From NCBI GenBank assembly GCA_001600415.1, contig BCJX01000004.1, positions 2,277,524 to 2,322,889 on the forward strand: a stretch of DNA of 45,366 nt. The letters are read 5' to 3'. Under the pieces are notes generated by a model. It was not told the DNA's origin. It saw only the letters and a program-made list of their open reading frames with translations, and did not search any database. Positions 19,414 to 32,528 of this stretch are shown in pieces; positions within the stretch are counted from its first letter, which is position 1, and each line of letters starts with the position of its first letter. The stretch comes from Pascua guehoae. Its lineage: Eukaryota > Basidiomycota > Tremellomycetes > Trichosporonales > Trichosporonaceae. The position numbers and the translations under genes are program-made.

Positions 19414-22400
19414 ATGAACTTCGGCGAGCCTCGCGGGGCGTATGCGCCACCACCGCGAGCATCACCCAGTGTACCTTGGCCGGGTGGCCAAGGGCACTCC
19501 GATGCGGCTGCGACAACGAGTGGCCACGTTCCACGCTCGGTGTCGTACACCACGGCAGACTCGCCGCATCGCTCTGGCGTTGACCCGGACCGCTTCCAGG
19601 ACGCCGCGAGTCCTGCCAAGGCATCGCCCCGCTCATCGGGAGTCAACGGCACGGGCGATGCCAACAAGGATCACACCGTCAGCCGCGGTAGCATTCCTTG
19701 GCCAACTGGCCCTCCTCCGCCTCGTCCAGCCCCGCGAGTGTATCCTTCTTCTGCAAACGCAAGCCCCAAGGCGTCCACGACTGCGGAACCATCCTCCCAC
19801 TCGTCGCGGGAACGCCTTCCCAGCACACAGTCCATGTTGTCACTGAGCTCGTCGAGTCTTCGCGTCGGACGTCGCGCGCCGGCCCCTGCTGCTCTTGACT
19901 TGGCATCGCGTACGGGCGAGCGCTCATTCACCAATGACCCCGAACCCATCGAGGAGAATAGCACTTGGTCCCAGCCCCCTGCACGGCAGGAGATGGTGAG
20001 TGCAGCAGTGCACATGCGACGCCGTGTCAGCTAACAATGCAAGCCTGTGCCCCACCCTTTGCAATCGGCCCCGCCCGCGCCCTTGGAGGAGGAATTGCAA
20101 CCCCTGGCCACTCGCACTGACACGATCCCATTCCCCACCCATCACTCGTCCCCTCGGTTGGGCTCATCTCCGTCCATGTCGCTCTCCGCGGCGGAGGAGC
20201 GTCGATCCCAGTTGCTGGACCAGCGTGCATCGATCGCCACCAATGGGGATCGCGTTTCGTGAGTAGTGGCACCGGACTGCCTGGGCACCAATGCTTACCA
20301 ACCCCCAGAATTGACTCGTACTACCTCGGCGCGGCCTCTGGTGGTCTTTCGCCAGGCGACAATCACCACGCAGAGTACACGTCGACGACCCCAGAGTACT
20401 TTGACCCGTCCAACATTGACCGACGCGGACTGGTGGGTGTTGGCGAGCTGGCGACTCCGCGCTGGGCCGCGATGGATGGCCGACATCTTCGCACGCCAAG
20501 TATGCCGTACGACTTTTCCCTGGCGCCGCCACTCCCAACCCCTTCGGACAACGCGTTTGCGGTAGGATCGGCCCCATCCTCTGCGGTCTCTGGGCAGCGC
20601 GCCTGGAAGCCTGAGCCTCCGCCGACGCTAAGCATCTCTGTCATGGAGCGAGTGTCGGAAGAAACTCCCCGCAAAGACCGCGCACGTCACCGCTCTGTCT
20701 CTCACGAGTTGCCGCAGCGTCCATCGGCGTCATCAACGCAGTCGGGTATCTCTGCCCTCGAGTCTCTGTTGTCCTTGTCGACTATCGGAGACTTCAACTT
20801 TGACTCGCCCGTGGACTCTGGATCCTTGGCGTCGACGCTCACCATGCCAGAGCCCCCTAGGGGTCAGGCGTCGTCGTCGTCGACGACGACGACTTCACCC
20901 CCTCGGAACCACAACTTGCGCGCGTCGGCTCCGCCTGCACCCAAGTCGTACCCTCAGCCATCGCCAAGCCCGAACCAACCACCTCCTTTGCCGCCCAAGC
21001 ATCCTGACCACACCATTCCCCACCCCGTTCCGGGCAGCGCTCGCGAGCGCATCTATGCCCGCCGAGCATCGCGTCAGATGGCATCGGGTAATCCCCCTCC
21101 CCAGATGGTTGAGCTACCACCTCTCCCGACCAAAAACAGCCTGTCGCCACCCAACTCGGCCGACTCGACGACGTTTGGCCAGAACAAGACGCCGCCCAGT
21201 GGTTCTTCGCGCGGGGACCCGTCAGGCTCTTCAAAGCGCCGGATACCCTCCAGCCCGAGCGCACCCCACCACGACATTCTTCGGCATATCGCCCCAAAGA
21301 ACTTCTCTCACCTACCCCCCAGCCCTTCAACTGCATCCATCAACCAGTTCCTGCGGGGATCGACGTCTGGCACCAACCTCGGCGTTGTGCGAACACCACC
21401 TGAATCGGTAATGGGCACTCACAGTGGTGGCGCCAGCATGTCGCGCTCCGATTCGCTACGGTCGCGCACACGTTCCCAGTCAATGAAGGCGGACGCTGCG
21501 GCTGCTACCGCGGAGGCGCTGCGCAAGCTTGATGGCCTGGGCAGCACACCTAACAAGAAGTCGTCCGGATCATCGACCATGACTGCCAAACAGGGTCACA
21601 TGAGCACGCCGCCAGAAACCATTCGCAAGCTCACCAGAAAAGCGAGTCTTTCGAGCACCCACAATGGACGCGACAAGGATTCTCCTTTAGGCAACTGGTT
21701 CGAGGTCAGCCACTCTGATGCGGCACCCTCCACGGCTGGTACTATCACTGCTTCTTCCGCACGACGCGTACGTGACACGTTTGGAAGTGATGTTCCACCT
21801 TTGACATTTGAAAAGCGCGAGTCGTCTGGAAGTGTCGTTGGCACCCCGACCTCTCGCGACTCGCACGGCCGTGCCCCGTCGGCGACTCCTCCGTCTGTTT
21901 CGCGAGAGGTCAAGGCTTCCCGTCGGCCCAGTTTCGCAAGCGATCTATCGTCAGTTGAGGGTGTTATCGACGATCGCTCTGGCGGGAGCAATGTTCCTCC
22001 TGTTCCCCCTCTGCCTCGTGGTTACATGTCGATGCGGCAAGGTCTTTCGCAAGCAGGTGCTTCACCACCGACCTTTTCCCAGCCCATGACCTATGTGCCT
22101 CTCCAGAGAGATCCCCGAGAGCAAGAAGTCCCCTCCATCTCCATCCCCTCCCCGAACAAGAGCTCCCCCGAGTCATTTGCAACCCACTCTTCAACGATGG
22201 ACGCCCCATCTGCCCCGCGCGCTCGGAGTATGAGCAAAAAGTGGTCCTTCTCCTCGGCTCTAAACCTCAACAAGCTGGGCCACAAGGACAAGGAGGCGAC
22301 GTCTCCTGCGCCTTCACCTGCGTACCATGCGCCACCCGAGGTGTTTGAATCGCCCTCAGTTCCACAGACGCCCCGATCCGATGGTGCTACCCTCGATATC

Positions 22401-25400
22401 GCGTCGCCACCACGTGCACCCGCTTTACACCAAGTTCGCACGCGCGACTCGGTCGACATGAGCGCACCATCCATCGCATCTGACGCGCGTTCAAACCACA
22501 GCATTACGCCGGTTGCGCCCCATCACACTTCTCTCGCCCCGCCTCCACAAAGGGGCGGGTCCAAGCGCCTGACCCCGTCATCCATCCCATTTTTCCGCCG
22601 GTCGTCCGCATCGTCGGTTTCTCTTGCAAACAAACTTTCATCACCACCCGAGCCACCAACACCCCGGTTATCGGTGCAGGCGCCACCGTCGCACACGGCC
22701 ACGCCCACAAGTGGGGCGACGCCGGCGACGACATCCACTCAACGGACGCCTTCGGGCAGCACCCGCAAGTCGATGTTGGGGATGCACATCCCCTCCATGC
22801 TGCGTGGGAGCGGTTCGAAGCGCGGCCTCTCACAGCACGTTGCGCCCCAAGTCGTCGAGAAGTCGGAAATTAAGGCGCCCGAGGTCAAAGCGAGTCACAC
22901 GCGAAGCGTCACTGGCTCTATCGGTCGTGTGGGCCGTCCGCGCGGCATGGTGAGCGGTGCTAGTCTGAGCAGCAGTGAGACTAATACGCAGACTGTTTCA
23001 TCCGGCGGTGATCACAACCAAACCTCGCTGTCGCGCAAGCCGTCCATTTCGGCGTCAGAGCACCACGTCTCGACTGGCGGTGGAGGCGGCAGCGGTACGC
23101 GCGCCGACATGCCCAACGGAGGACCCCCGACAAAGGGCACCAAGTTACCCGTTGCCAGTGACCGGCAGACACTGCATAGTGTGGCGTCGGTTACGTCGTT
23201 GCGGAAGTCCGAGTCGCGTCTTCCTCCTTCGGCAACACCAACAAAGATCCCACGCATGACGTCGCGTCCTTCTGTGGTCACCCCCAACACGCATGCCGTT
23301 AGGGACACACACACCCTCCACGCGAGTATGCCTCCACCAGCCATGCCGTCGGCCCTCACCCAGAGCCGCAGTGCCAACGTGCTGGCGAACAGCGCGTCCA
23401 GCCATGTGTCTGGTAGCAGTATCCCAACGTCGGCCACTGTCAGCGATGTCAGTGAGTTTGGAGGTCCTGTTGGGACTCCGGCACGCCAGTCGCTACAACC
23501 CGGGACGTCAGCGGCGCACCGCGCACACTTGCTCGCTCCCATCTCGGCCCGGAAGCAGAGCATTTCCGGAATCCCTGCGCCCCCTCCCTCGGCGAACAAT
23601 ACCGCGTCTCGTCGTGAGAGCTCGACTGCAACTTCTTCTTCTTCTGGTGTCTCCGCTTCGCGCCGCACGCTCCCAACGGTCCCATCATCAGTCACTGCCA
23701 TGACACTCTCGGCAGCTGCAAAGGCACGACCAAGCGTCGCACGCCGTGGCGACGGTAGCCAAGGCAGCCCCAACGGTGACGAGACGCCGACACAGATCAA
23801 GTCGAGCAAGTCGTTCCACAAGACCAGCGGTGTGTCCAGCCACGCGCGCATGTCGATGAGCACGTCTGTTGGGGGACCACACTCGCGTCGCGCCTCATTG
23901 GCGGCCGCGGAAATGTCCGAGAGTCCGACAGAAGACGAAGAGACTGTGGCCGATGCCGAGATGGGACAATACGTCGCACGCCGCAAGGCACGAGCTGCGT
24001 CGCATGGCCATGGGTCGAAGAAGGACGACTTGAGCGACCTCATCGGCTTCCCTGAACCCATCCACCCTGCAGAGCCTGTGAGCCAGCGATCGTTTATCAC
24101 GCGGCACCTCAGTACATTGTCCGACTATGAGCGCAAAGAGGTGCTCGACTTTGACCACATCTACTATGTCGCGCACAACGTCAAGCGAAAACCGCAGGCC
24201 GACGGCAAGTCGTACAACCATGGATACGACGACGAGCGTGGCGACTACATTGTCGTGGAAGGCGACCATCTCTGCTACCGCTACGAGGTCTGCAACGTGC
24301 TCGGCAAGGGCTCGTTTGGCCAAGTTGTCCACTGTCGCGACCACAAGAGCGGACAGTCGGTCGCGGTCAAGATTATCCGCAACAAGAAGAGATTCCACGC
24401 ACAGGCGCTCGTCGAAGTCAAGATCCTGCAGCAGATTGTCGAGTGGGACCCCGAAGACAAGCACTACATGGTCAAGATGACGGACCACTTTTACTTCCGC
24501 GGTCACTTGTGTATTGTCACCGAGCTGCTGAGCATCAACCTGTACGAGCTCATCAAGGCCAACCAGTTTGTCGGCTTTTCGACTGTCCTTATCCGCCGCT
24601 TTACGACGCAAATGCTCCAGTCGCTCATGCTGATGCGGTCGCACCGGATCGTGCACTGCGATTTGAAGCCCGAGAACATTCTGCTCCGTCACCCTGCCAA
24701 GAGCGGCATCAAGGTCATCGACTTTGGTTCTTCGTGTCACGAGTCTGAGAAGGGTGAGTTTGAAATTCACAATCATTTGCAGTGTGCTGACGACGCAGTG
24801 TACACCTACATCCAGTCGCGCTTCTACCGCAGTCCCGAGGTCATTCTTGGCATGAACTATGCCATGGCCATTGACATGTGGTCATTGGGCTGCATTCTCG
24901 CCGAGCTTTACACGGGCTACCCGATCTTCCCAGGCGAAAATGAGCACGAGCAGCTTGCTTGCATCATGGAGGTTCTTGGCGTCCCCGACCATTACATCAT
25001 CCAGAAGGCGTCTCGGCGAAAGCTCTTCTTTGACGCGACGGGCGCGCCGCGACCGTTTGTCAACGGCAAGGGCAAGCGCCGCCGGCCAGGGACAAAGTCG
25101 CTCGCGTCTGTACTCAAGTGCAACGACGACCTCTTTGTCGACTTCATTGCAAAATGTCTCACGTGGGACCCCGACAAGCGTCTCAAGCCCCAACCCGCAA
25201 TGCGCCACCCATGGATCCTTGCCGGGCGCCGCAGGCAGGCTCCGGTGCCTCCTGACCGCGACACGCGCATGCTCTTCCTTTCGAGCAGCACGAGCTCGCG
25301 ACGCCAGACCCTTGCTGCCAACGGTGGCGACAAGAAGGGCCTCATCATTTCGCCTCCCACACCCTTGGTTGCACGTGCGCCACAGGCACCGTCGAGCGCG

Positions 25401-25539
25401 TCGCGCATCGGCGTGTCTGTGTCGTCTGCCCGACTGCATGCGCGCAACAGCACCTACGTTGTGAGTGGTGCAATGGTATCTGAACCGCCGTTTTACTGAC
25501 ACTTGCCAGCCCAACGCCCAAAAGGTCAGCATGGCCTAA
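19414..25539 (+). CDS. pom1: Class II DYRK protein kinase (Pom1/DYRK2-like)
   Basis: Spliced model: exons 19414-19995, 20044-20258, 20309-24753, 24799-25460 and 25510-25539 (introns 48, 50, 45 and 49 nt), 1977 aa. Residues 1 to about 1540 are disordered and rich in Ser, Pro and Thr. Next comes a DYRK-homology box (FDHIYYVAHNVKRK, then GDYIVVEGDHLCYRYEV) and the kinase domain, about 1590-1905. It has a GKGSFGQV glycine loop, VAVK with Lys1620, HCDLKPEN with catalytic Asp1717 and the Cys typical of DYRKs, DFG at 1737-1739, the auto-phosphorylated YxY (Tyr1749/Tyr1751 in VYTYIQSRFYRSPEV) and the GENEHEQL insert region. Class II DYRKs phosphorylate Ser/Thr. Fission-yeast Pom1 forms cortical gradients controlling polarity and cell size, and the long disordered N-terminus suits cortical or scaffold binding here. 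The last intron moves the end from an in-frame stop at 25499 to 25539. A Yak1 or Kin4-type assignment fits less well. The symbol is by family, not proven orthology. Confidence 0.9.
24754..24798 (+). other. In-frame 45-nt intron in the kinase activation segment
   Basis: GTGAGT donor, CTGAC branch and CGCAG acceptor. The 45 nt contain no stop and would read as 15 extra residues between the DFG segment and the YxY motif. Removing them restores the family-typical HESEKVYTYIQ junction. Confidence 0.85.
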
Positions 25540-25591
25540 TGACCCCGACCACCCGCCTGCGCAACCCCACCCGGCGCGCACCAGCGGCTCA

Positions 25592-25618
25592 AACTCTCTC
25601 TCTCTCTCTCTCTCTCTC
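25592..25618. repeat. (CT)n microsatellite
   Basis: An uninterrupted CT dinucleotide run of about 13 units, just 3' of the kinase gene. Confidence 0.85.
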
Positions 25619-26150
25619 CCTCTCCCTGTACAATTACATTCCTGATGCCGCCACCCCCCTCTTCCCGCCTTTTTTTTTCCTCTGAATAATCGTCGCTGCG
25701 GGGGAACCAAAGCGCGCACAAGGCTTCTCCCACCGCCGCGACGCGTGCATGTGCATGTGCATCTCTGCCGTCACCCCAACCGCCAAGTCACGTCACCTCG
25801 CCACTACACGTTGATCCACGGATCCCCAACACCCAAACCCACCACAAACTGCACCTCAAGACACGTACTACAGCCAACCAACCTTTTCTATTCTATAAGA
25901 CTGCGTGCCGGCTGGCGGGCGCGCCCGGAGGCGCAATGCATCGGCTGAGTTCATTGAGCACGAGCGGCAGTGAGACTGTTTGGGGCTTGAGGGTACTCGT
26001 AAACTAACACTTGCACTACCTCGGACTGACTGGCCTCCTGCAGCTGACACACCCACTACCAAATCGTTGACACAGGGCCAGATCGTTGACAGCGCGTATA
26101 GTGGGTGACACATGTGCTCGAGATCTAGACATGCCTGGTGAAACAAAAAC

Positions 26151-26172
26151 AGTTGGGACGCATGCGTCCCAA
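26151..26172. repeat. Perfect 22-bp palindrome
   Basis: GTTGGGACGCATGCGTCCCAAC is its own reverse complement (two 11-bp arms, no spacer). No gene is adjacent. It could be a hairpin-forming or protein-binding site; there is no further evidence. Confidence 0.7.
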
Positions 26173-26835
26173 CTGTCCCCATGAACAGCTACGTTAAATG
26201 TCCACCAGCTGGCCAGCTGGCTTCCAAAACGGGTTGGTCACGTCTCACTGTCCCCATAACCTCCTGCCCACCTGTTACCACGGCGTCATCGGCATCCATG
26301 TCCATTGCCCAATACTCCACCCAACCGGCTCTTCCATCAACCGCGGCTGCATCCTCCGCCTCAGCCGTCCACATGCTCCCATATCTGTTTCCGATCGACC
26401 GATCTGTACGTACTGCGGCCCGCAGCCTGTCTTCCTAATAGCGTGCCGTAAAATAGAGCAGGGAGTCGTAAAAACCGCCCAGACTACAATGGACGCCACA
26501 CGGCCCCAAACCGGCTGACTCGGGACGGCGTGTAATGTTCATATGGGCCAGGAGAAGTAGGGAATGACTTGGTCCGAGCCGCACATTGATGTACTCGGAT
26601 TTGAGACTCGCTATTCACTCTGTACGATTCGCGACTGTGCACGATTGACCGTGTGCGCAGTTAATGCCCCCCAGCGCACGGGGTTCATATTCTGTGCACT
26701 ACCGTATTCCATCTCCGCCAAGCCCGATTCTTTTCTGTTCCACTTCCAGTTTAAGAGAATACTGCGCTAGGACCGGCCAAACGCCACACGGCTACGCCAC
26801 ACCGCGCGTCTTGCGCTACGGCTGGCCGCAGCTCT

Positions 26836-26930
26836 AGGCCGAGCCCAAGCCCAAGCCCGAGCCCAAGCCCAAGTCCAAGCCCAACCCCCAATCCAAGCCC
26901 AGAGCACGCCCAATCCCAGCCCCATAGCTA
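26836..26930. repeat. CCAAGC-type hexamer array
   Basis: Around fifteen imperfect hexamer units of the form CCCAAG, CCCGAG or TCCAAG. On the minus strand they read as a Gly/Leu or Ala/Trp low-complexity peptide. I regard this as a simple repeat, not coding sequence. Confidence 0.75.
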
Positions 26931-27644
26931 GACCACCCCTGGCCCAAGATGTGCTCGCTTCCCCAATGCCGGCGGATGCCAACCAGCGTACGCAGATAGA
27001 ATCGCGAGATGGACCTGCGGGCAGTCGCTGAGGGAAGAACAATCAGGCGACGCCATCCCAATGACAGGGGGAGTGTGCGGGAACTGTGGACACGCAGGCG
27101 GACACAGGTAGGGACGACACGACGTGGCCCATTCCGATGCGGAGATGGACGTCGGTCGGGGTGGGTCAATGGGGGACGGACGAGGGATGGACGAGGGACG
27201 AGGGACGGTCAGGACACGTGCACTGACATCTGCGATCATCTACAGAGGCGCAGTTGGTCGTTGACCGAGAGCGGTGTTGGCCTTTGGCTGAGTAGCAACA
27301 ATGCGGCATGTCACTCGTTCTGTATTTTGCTAGCCTACAACTGGTTGGCTCCCAAGAATACTGGATGTGGACGACGATGCGGTGTCCAGTCACAATCCCA
27401 CTCCCAATCCCAGTTTGACCCAATGCGGCAGCACGACTCGCGACGAGTGCTCGTGTCACACACGCTGCACGCTGCGATGCACGCGACCGCGTCAAATGTC
27501 CGAACGCGGCAGGGACGACGAGTCGCGCGTGCTGTCAACGGGCAGGGACGAGGTATCGCACGAGTTCTGCCAGCAGGGACGAGATCGTATCGCGCGAGTG
27601 CTGTCGGCATTCAGGTCTACCACTCTGGCCTCTGAGCACACCGT

Positions 27645-27750
27645 CATTTGCTCGTTTCCTCATTTGCTCATGCCCATTTGTTCTTTCGGCCATTTACTCC
27701 ATTCTTCTCTCCATTTACTCCATGGCCCATTTCCATTTGCTCATTCACCC
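27645..27750. repeat. CATTTGCTC/CATTTACTC interspersed repeat
   Basis: The 9-mer CATTTRCTC recurs five times (plus near-copies CATTTGTTC and CATTTCCAT) with a spacing of about 10-20 bp. No function is evident. Confidence 0.6.
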
Positions 27751-29624
27751 ACGCCCGTCATGTCTCGGCAGCCATCAAGCCATGGATCTGGCACACCCCA
27801 CCCGGATGCGGCAGTCTTACGAGAGCCACTGGTGTGGTACTCTACCGTACAGTTACGAGACCAGACGGTGCTAGTTGCGGAGGCGTGTCTCAGCGTACGC
27901 CCCCGGATGCCCCGGGTTCCCATTTCTGGGGTGTGGCGTTACGCGTCCTGAATGGCAGCCGTTTCCGACAGGGCCGTTCTGTTCAGTACAGGGAACAATG
28001 CATGTGGTCATGTCCGTCGAGAGTGTGGCCGGCACGGCCTCGTTGGAAGGTGACAGGGGTAGAGGCGAGGTACACTGCAAGTAACAAGTGTGGCGTCGCG
28101 CGCGTCGGGGTGCGTCATTGCGCTACTTTTGATGCTTGTCTTGCGCTTGTCTTGGATGTGCAGACGCGACTGGAGCTTGATCCTGGATCCTTGGGGCCTT
28201 GGTCCTTTGGTACTTGGGCTGCTTGGATCCTTGGATTCTTGCAGCGCGCGTAGCGTGTCCGGGAGAGGTCCGGCATGCCGACTGGGGCTTGCAGGGGACT
28301 GCCTGCCGGGGGCTTACTTACCTGACGTGTGGTTGGGGCTCTTCAGTCCTCGTGAATCTCGCCACGCACCACTTGAATGTTCAGTAAGCCAGCGCGCAGT
28401 GCCAAGGCATGCACATTTGGAGATGCGCGCCCGTGAGCATACAAGACCGAGCATTCGAGGGCCCGCTCAAACGCCCGAAGCGGAAAGTGGGCGCGTCCAC
28501 CGGTCGACATATGGGACATTGGGTGCGGAGAGTTGGTGGGGTAAGAAACGAGATCATGTGGGCGGGGTAATGCCGTACGAGGGGTTGAGGAGAAGCCTCC
28601 GACCGCGCTAGGTACCAAGGCTCGTTGCAAAACTCGTGGCTGCACGCCCAGGTACCCAAGCCATGCAAGCCACATACGCCACGGGTGGCGTCGTCCGTGC
28701 CCAAGGCCCGAAAGAAGTCGTGCTAAAAGCCACGAGAGTAATAATCTCTCATCGCTCGCCCGCCCCCCGATGCCGTTAGGTTTTGCGTGCCAGCCCTGGG
28801 GAGATGTGGGGTTGTGCCTGCCTGCTCCCCTCCACCTTGGCCGATTCCTCTGGCGACTCACCTGCAGTTCGGGCCGTTCGATGTCGGCTTACCCTCCCTC
28901 GAGCTCGTCGTTTGTCTGCTCGTCTGCTCTGCTCTGTCCTGTACCTCGTACTTACCGTACCCAGGGCAAATGATGCACGGGGATTGGAGCTATCCGGAGC
29001 TAGCAGCAGGTCATGATGGGCATGTGAGCAAGGCACAGAGTCAACCTTCAGAAGCCAGTCAGACCCAGCGCCCGTCACCGTCCCACTTCTCTCGGCGTCG
29101 GGTGGGGTACCAAAGACCCCGCAGCATTCGGACATTGAATTCCTCCCCTCTTACCTTCGTCCTCTACTGTACTCTAACCTTGCGTCCTTGCCATTTTCCA
29201 TGCTCGCCGCCGCTCGTCGCGCTCGCAACCATTCGCACTCGACGACGTGAATACCGGCATCGGACTCGGCACGTAGCACCCCTCACTCGTCACTCGTCAC
29301 TGGTCGTCGCGGGCGACTAGCGGGCTCCACCCGAACGCATTGTTGACATCGGAGCCGCCGGTACGGACATCCGACAATCCGCATTCAACATCCGCCAACC
29401 CAACAGTACTCTTCCTTGTTCCTCTTGACATATCCAAACGTCCTCATCCACATTCTTCCTCGGCCGGCTCGAATCCCCTCCCATCCACACACGCACCCCG
29501 ACCCCGACCCCGGCCGCGACTACTCTGGAGCAGACGCCCGCCTCGCCGCGTCTGACTCCACCCTCCCTCCCGCCACCGCCTCATTCTCTCCGCCACTCCC
29601 ACTCCGCACCTCCGCACACTCGCA

Positions 29625-32528
29625 ATGACGCGCACACGCGCCCGCGCGGCGCTCAACATCTCCATGCGCGGGCCCGCCGACCTCGAGGCTGAACCGTGCA
29701 CCCCCGTCCATGATATTGTGCGTCGCGAGCCTCCGGATCTTGTGGTGTCTGCTGTCTACGTCTGCCATGCCGCGCCCCCGGTCCACGTCTCCCTTTTCCC
29801 CCTCTTCCACCATCCTGCTGTGCTGCAGCGGAACCTCCGTCCCTCCCACCGTGGTCGAGCTTGTGTTCCTGCCGTGCTCCAGAGCGCGTCAGATGCGAGC
29901 GCACACGCACTTTGGCGTTAGCGTCACGCCGTTCCTGCCCTCCAGAGATGGCGTTCCTACACACGACATGATTCCCACATTCCTCACAACCAATCAACAA
30001 GTGGAACACCCATTGTAGGCGCCAGACTTGGCCGCGGGCCAGGACTCTGGTGCCCATCAACACCTAAAGACACAGACACGCGACAACCCCACACACAATG
30101 ACAGCTGACGCTAACCCCAGGCCTCGGGCTTCCCCCGCGCGCTCCCCGTCGGCGCGATGCCGTCGGCGTCGACGAGCCTCAGCTCACACTCTGGCGCGAG
30201 CGACTCGCCGCGGACGCCGGATATCGGGAGCCTCGCGCTGCTCACGCCGAGTACGGTCGAAGAGGACATGTGGGCGCCGGAAGACGTCGAGGTGCTGGAG
30301 AGTGTGAGTATGGGTGAGGGCTGGCAGTTGGCGGGGGCTGGAGGGGAGGTGATTGGAGAAGAATCGAGTGAGGCTGGGTATGGTGGCGAGTTGAAACACG
30401 AGTAACGAGAACGAGACGGGGACGAGTGGCAAGGTGGCGAGCATGGATACAAACGCGCCTACATCCAAGAGACGTTCAGAGCAAGATCGGGAGAACCGAG
30501 CCCCCATGCCCGATTACTAACCCGCAGCTCCTCGCACGACCACCCGATCCCCTCCACTTTGCCCCCGGCTCGATGCCGCCGCCGCACGTGCTCGACGAGC
30601 TGGCCTCGGTCGTCCTCGGCCGCTTCTCGGACGGGTACAGCTACGACGCGAGCGCCGAACCGTCCGTGTCTCCGAGCGCGTCGCCATCGGCGTCGGCCTC
30701 GGCGTCCGCGCCCGTATCGCGTGAATGGTCGCCGAGCTCACCAGGCGACGTGGGCATGGACAGCGACCACACCGCGACGACGTCGTGGGCCTGGTCTTCC
30801 AACGGACTCCTCGCGCCCCGCCAACAAGGCGCTACCCAACCCCAACTAGCCCACGACGACGAACACAACACACACAGACACGACCAAGACGTCGACACAT
30901 GGCCGCACTCGTGGGACGAGACGCGCCGCAAGCTCGCCGCCCTCGCCCTGTCCGATACGCGCCTGGGGGCCGAGCGCGCCGAGCGCAAACTCACCCGCCA
31001 GGAGCGGCTGGCGCGCCCGGGTCCAAAGCGCGTGGGGAGCATGGACTTTCTCGACGAGGTGGACGAGGCAAAGCCGAGCGAGCAGTTGGGGCGCGTGTTG
31101 CGGTGAGTCTTGTTGGGGTCTGGTATTGGGGCCTGTGGATGCGTGCGGCAGGGGGAGAACGCGGTAGCGAACGGGGTGGAGAATGTGAGAACAGGAGAAC
31201 CGGTGGTCACCTGGAGTTGTGTCTGCAGCACCTACCCGGGCCTGTGCTGTGCCCGCCGTCATTTCCTGCTCTCACACTGGCGCGGTATTGTAAACTCTCG
31301 GAACCCTTTTACTAACATCAGGCTCTCGACGACGTTGCAAAACTCGACCCGCGACACGCCCGAACTCACACGCGCGGCGTCGCTGGGCGGACGCCCACGC
31401 CGCACAGGATCTGCGCTGAGCAGCCTCAACGGCATGACATCCATTACTGGCGGCGCGACCGCCGCACCTCCGCCGAGCGCGTTCAACCCACCGAGCTCTG
31501 GATCCACGAGCGGCACGACGTCGGAGCGGCCCTCGGTCTCACCGCGCCCGTTCGCGCTGACGATCACACCCGCCAACGACTCGAGCACGAAGCAGTACGG
31601 GTCGGCGCTGGGGGTCGGCGCACCGCCGATGCGGCGGCAGACGTCGACGCGGTCGGCGGGGAGCAGCAGCGGAAGCAGGCGGCCGTCGCTCCTTGCGCGC
31701 GGGCGGAGTTTTACCGCGAGCGACCTCGAGGCCGAGGAGGCGCGGGCGGGAGGGGGCCCGTCGAGCGAGAGCCTGAGCTGGAGCGGGAGCGCGAGTGTGA
31801 GCGGGGGCGGGAGCGTGCACGAGGGCTGGAATAGCGGGCATGCGAGCCTGAACGGGAGTGTGCGGGGGAGTACCGCGAGCATGAGCCCGGCCGCGAGCAC
31901 GCATGCGAGCACGGCGAGCATGAGCACGACGAGCGGGGACGCGGATGAGGACGGCGAAGGAGAAGGAGACGACGACGACACGGACGTGGACGACACGTCT
32001 ACGCCGCGGAAAAACACACTTACCAAGCCGACCATCATCGTCGGCGACGGCAGTCCCACGTCCCCGCAGACCCCCACCAAGGCGTCGTTTGCGTCCGCGT
32101 CCGCGCCCCTCCTCGGCGAGCGTCCCTCGCCGCGCCGCTCCCCCCGCCGCGCGTCCGCACCCGGCAACCCTCGGCACCGCACCGGCCCCGCCAACGGTCC
32201 ACCGAGCACAAGCTCGTTTGCGCCCTCGTGCGCCCGCGGACTCGGCATTGGCGGCATCGCAAACCTCCCGGGAAGTACCAGTACACGCAGCGGTACGCTC
32301 GGGTCCCTCGGCGGCGCGTTTGAGCCCAACGCCGCACCACCACGCCGCGCCGCGGGCTGGGACAGCGATAGTGACACGGGCATTGTGATCAAGCGCGCGC
32401 GGAAGCGCGGCGGCGCGCTCGCAATGGCCGCCATGGCGGGTGCGGCGGGGCTCGTGCTCGATACGGCTGTGGAGGGCGGCGGTGGGTTGAGGAGCCCGTT
32501 TGAGGAGAAGACGGTTGAGCTCAAGTAG
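29625..32528 (+). CDS. Unknown Ser/Gly/Asp-rich low-complexity protein
   Basis: Spliced model: exons 29625-29717, 30121-30303, 30528-31102 and 31322-32528 (introns 403, 224 and 219 nt), 685 aa. The introns are long for this window but have clear CTAAC branch sites and CAG acceptors, and phases agree. Visible features: SLALLTPSTVEEDMWAPEDVE (about residue 70-90), a short ordered piece LDELASVVLGRFSDG, a charged helix WDETRRKLAALALSDTRLGAERAERK followed by RPGPKRVGSMDFLDEVDE, long Ser/Thr-rich stretches, an acidic run DEDGEGEGDDDDTDVDDT, and near the C-terminus KRARKRGGALAMAAMAGAAGLVLD. That last segment is a basic cluster (possible NLS) beside a mildly hydrophobic Ala-rich segment. No domain is recognised. 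Exon 1 (31 codons, GTGCGT donor) is the least certain part; translation could start at the Met of GAMPSASTSL (30157). A regulatory or scaffold protein is likely. Confidence 0.6.

Larger units (their letters stand above)
25540..29624. other. Gene-poor, repeat-rich region
   Basis: About 4.1 kb without a supportable gene. Contents: (CT)n at 25592-25618; a CCAAGC-type hexamer array around 26840-26925; GGACGAGGGA repeats near 27175-27205; CATTTRCTC-type repeats at 27650-27745; a perfect inverted GTTGGGACGCATGCGTCCCAAC at 26151-26172; and C/T-rich sequence before the next gene (29390-29620). ORFs are short, multi-frame and domain-free. Confidence 0.5.

Noticed and set aside
23012..24776. Minus-strand open frames of 362 and 293 codons
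   Set aside because: They are mirror frames of the kinase coding sequence, whose catalytic motifs are clear on the plus strand.
24754..24798. Reading the kinase straight through as one exon from 20309 to 25499
   Set aside because: The frame is open, but the 15 extra residues break the family-conserved run from the activation loop into YTYIQSRFYRSPE. Donor, branch and acceptor are all present, so an intron is the better explanation.
26834..27169. Gly/Leu-rich minus-strand ORF
   Set aside because: Much of it is a translated CCAAGC hexamer repeat.
28343..28861. 172-codon minus-strand ORF
   Set aside because: No domain, Arg/Leu-biased, overlapped by equally long frames; no splice or promoter support.
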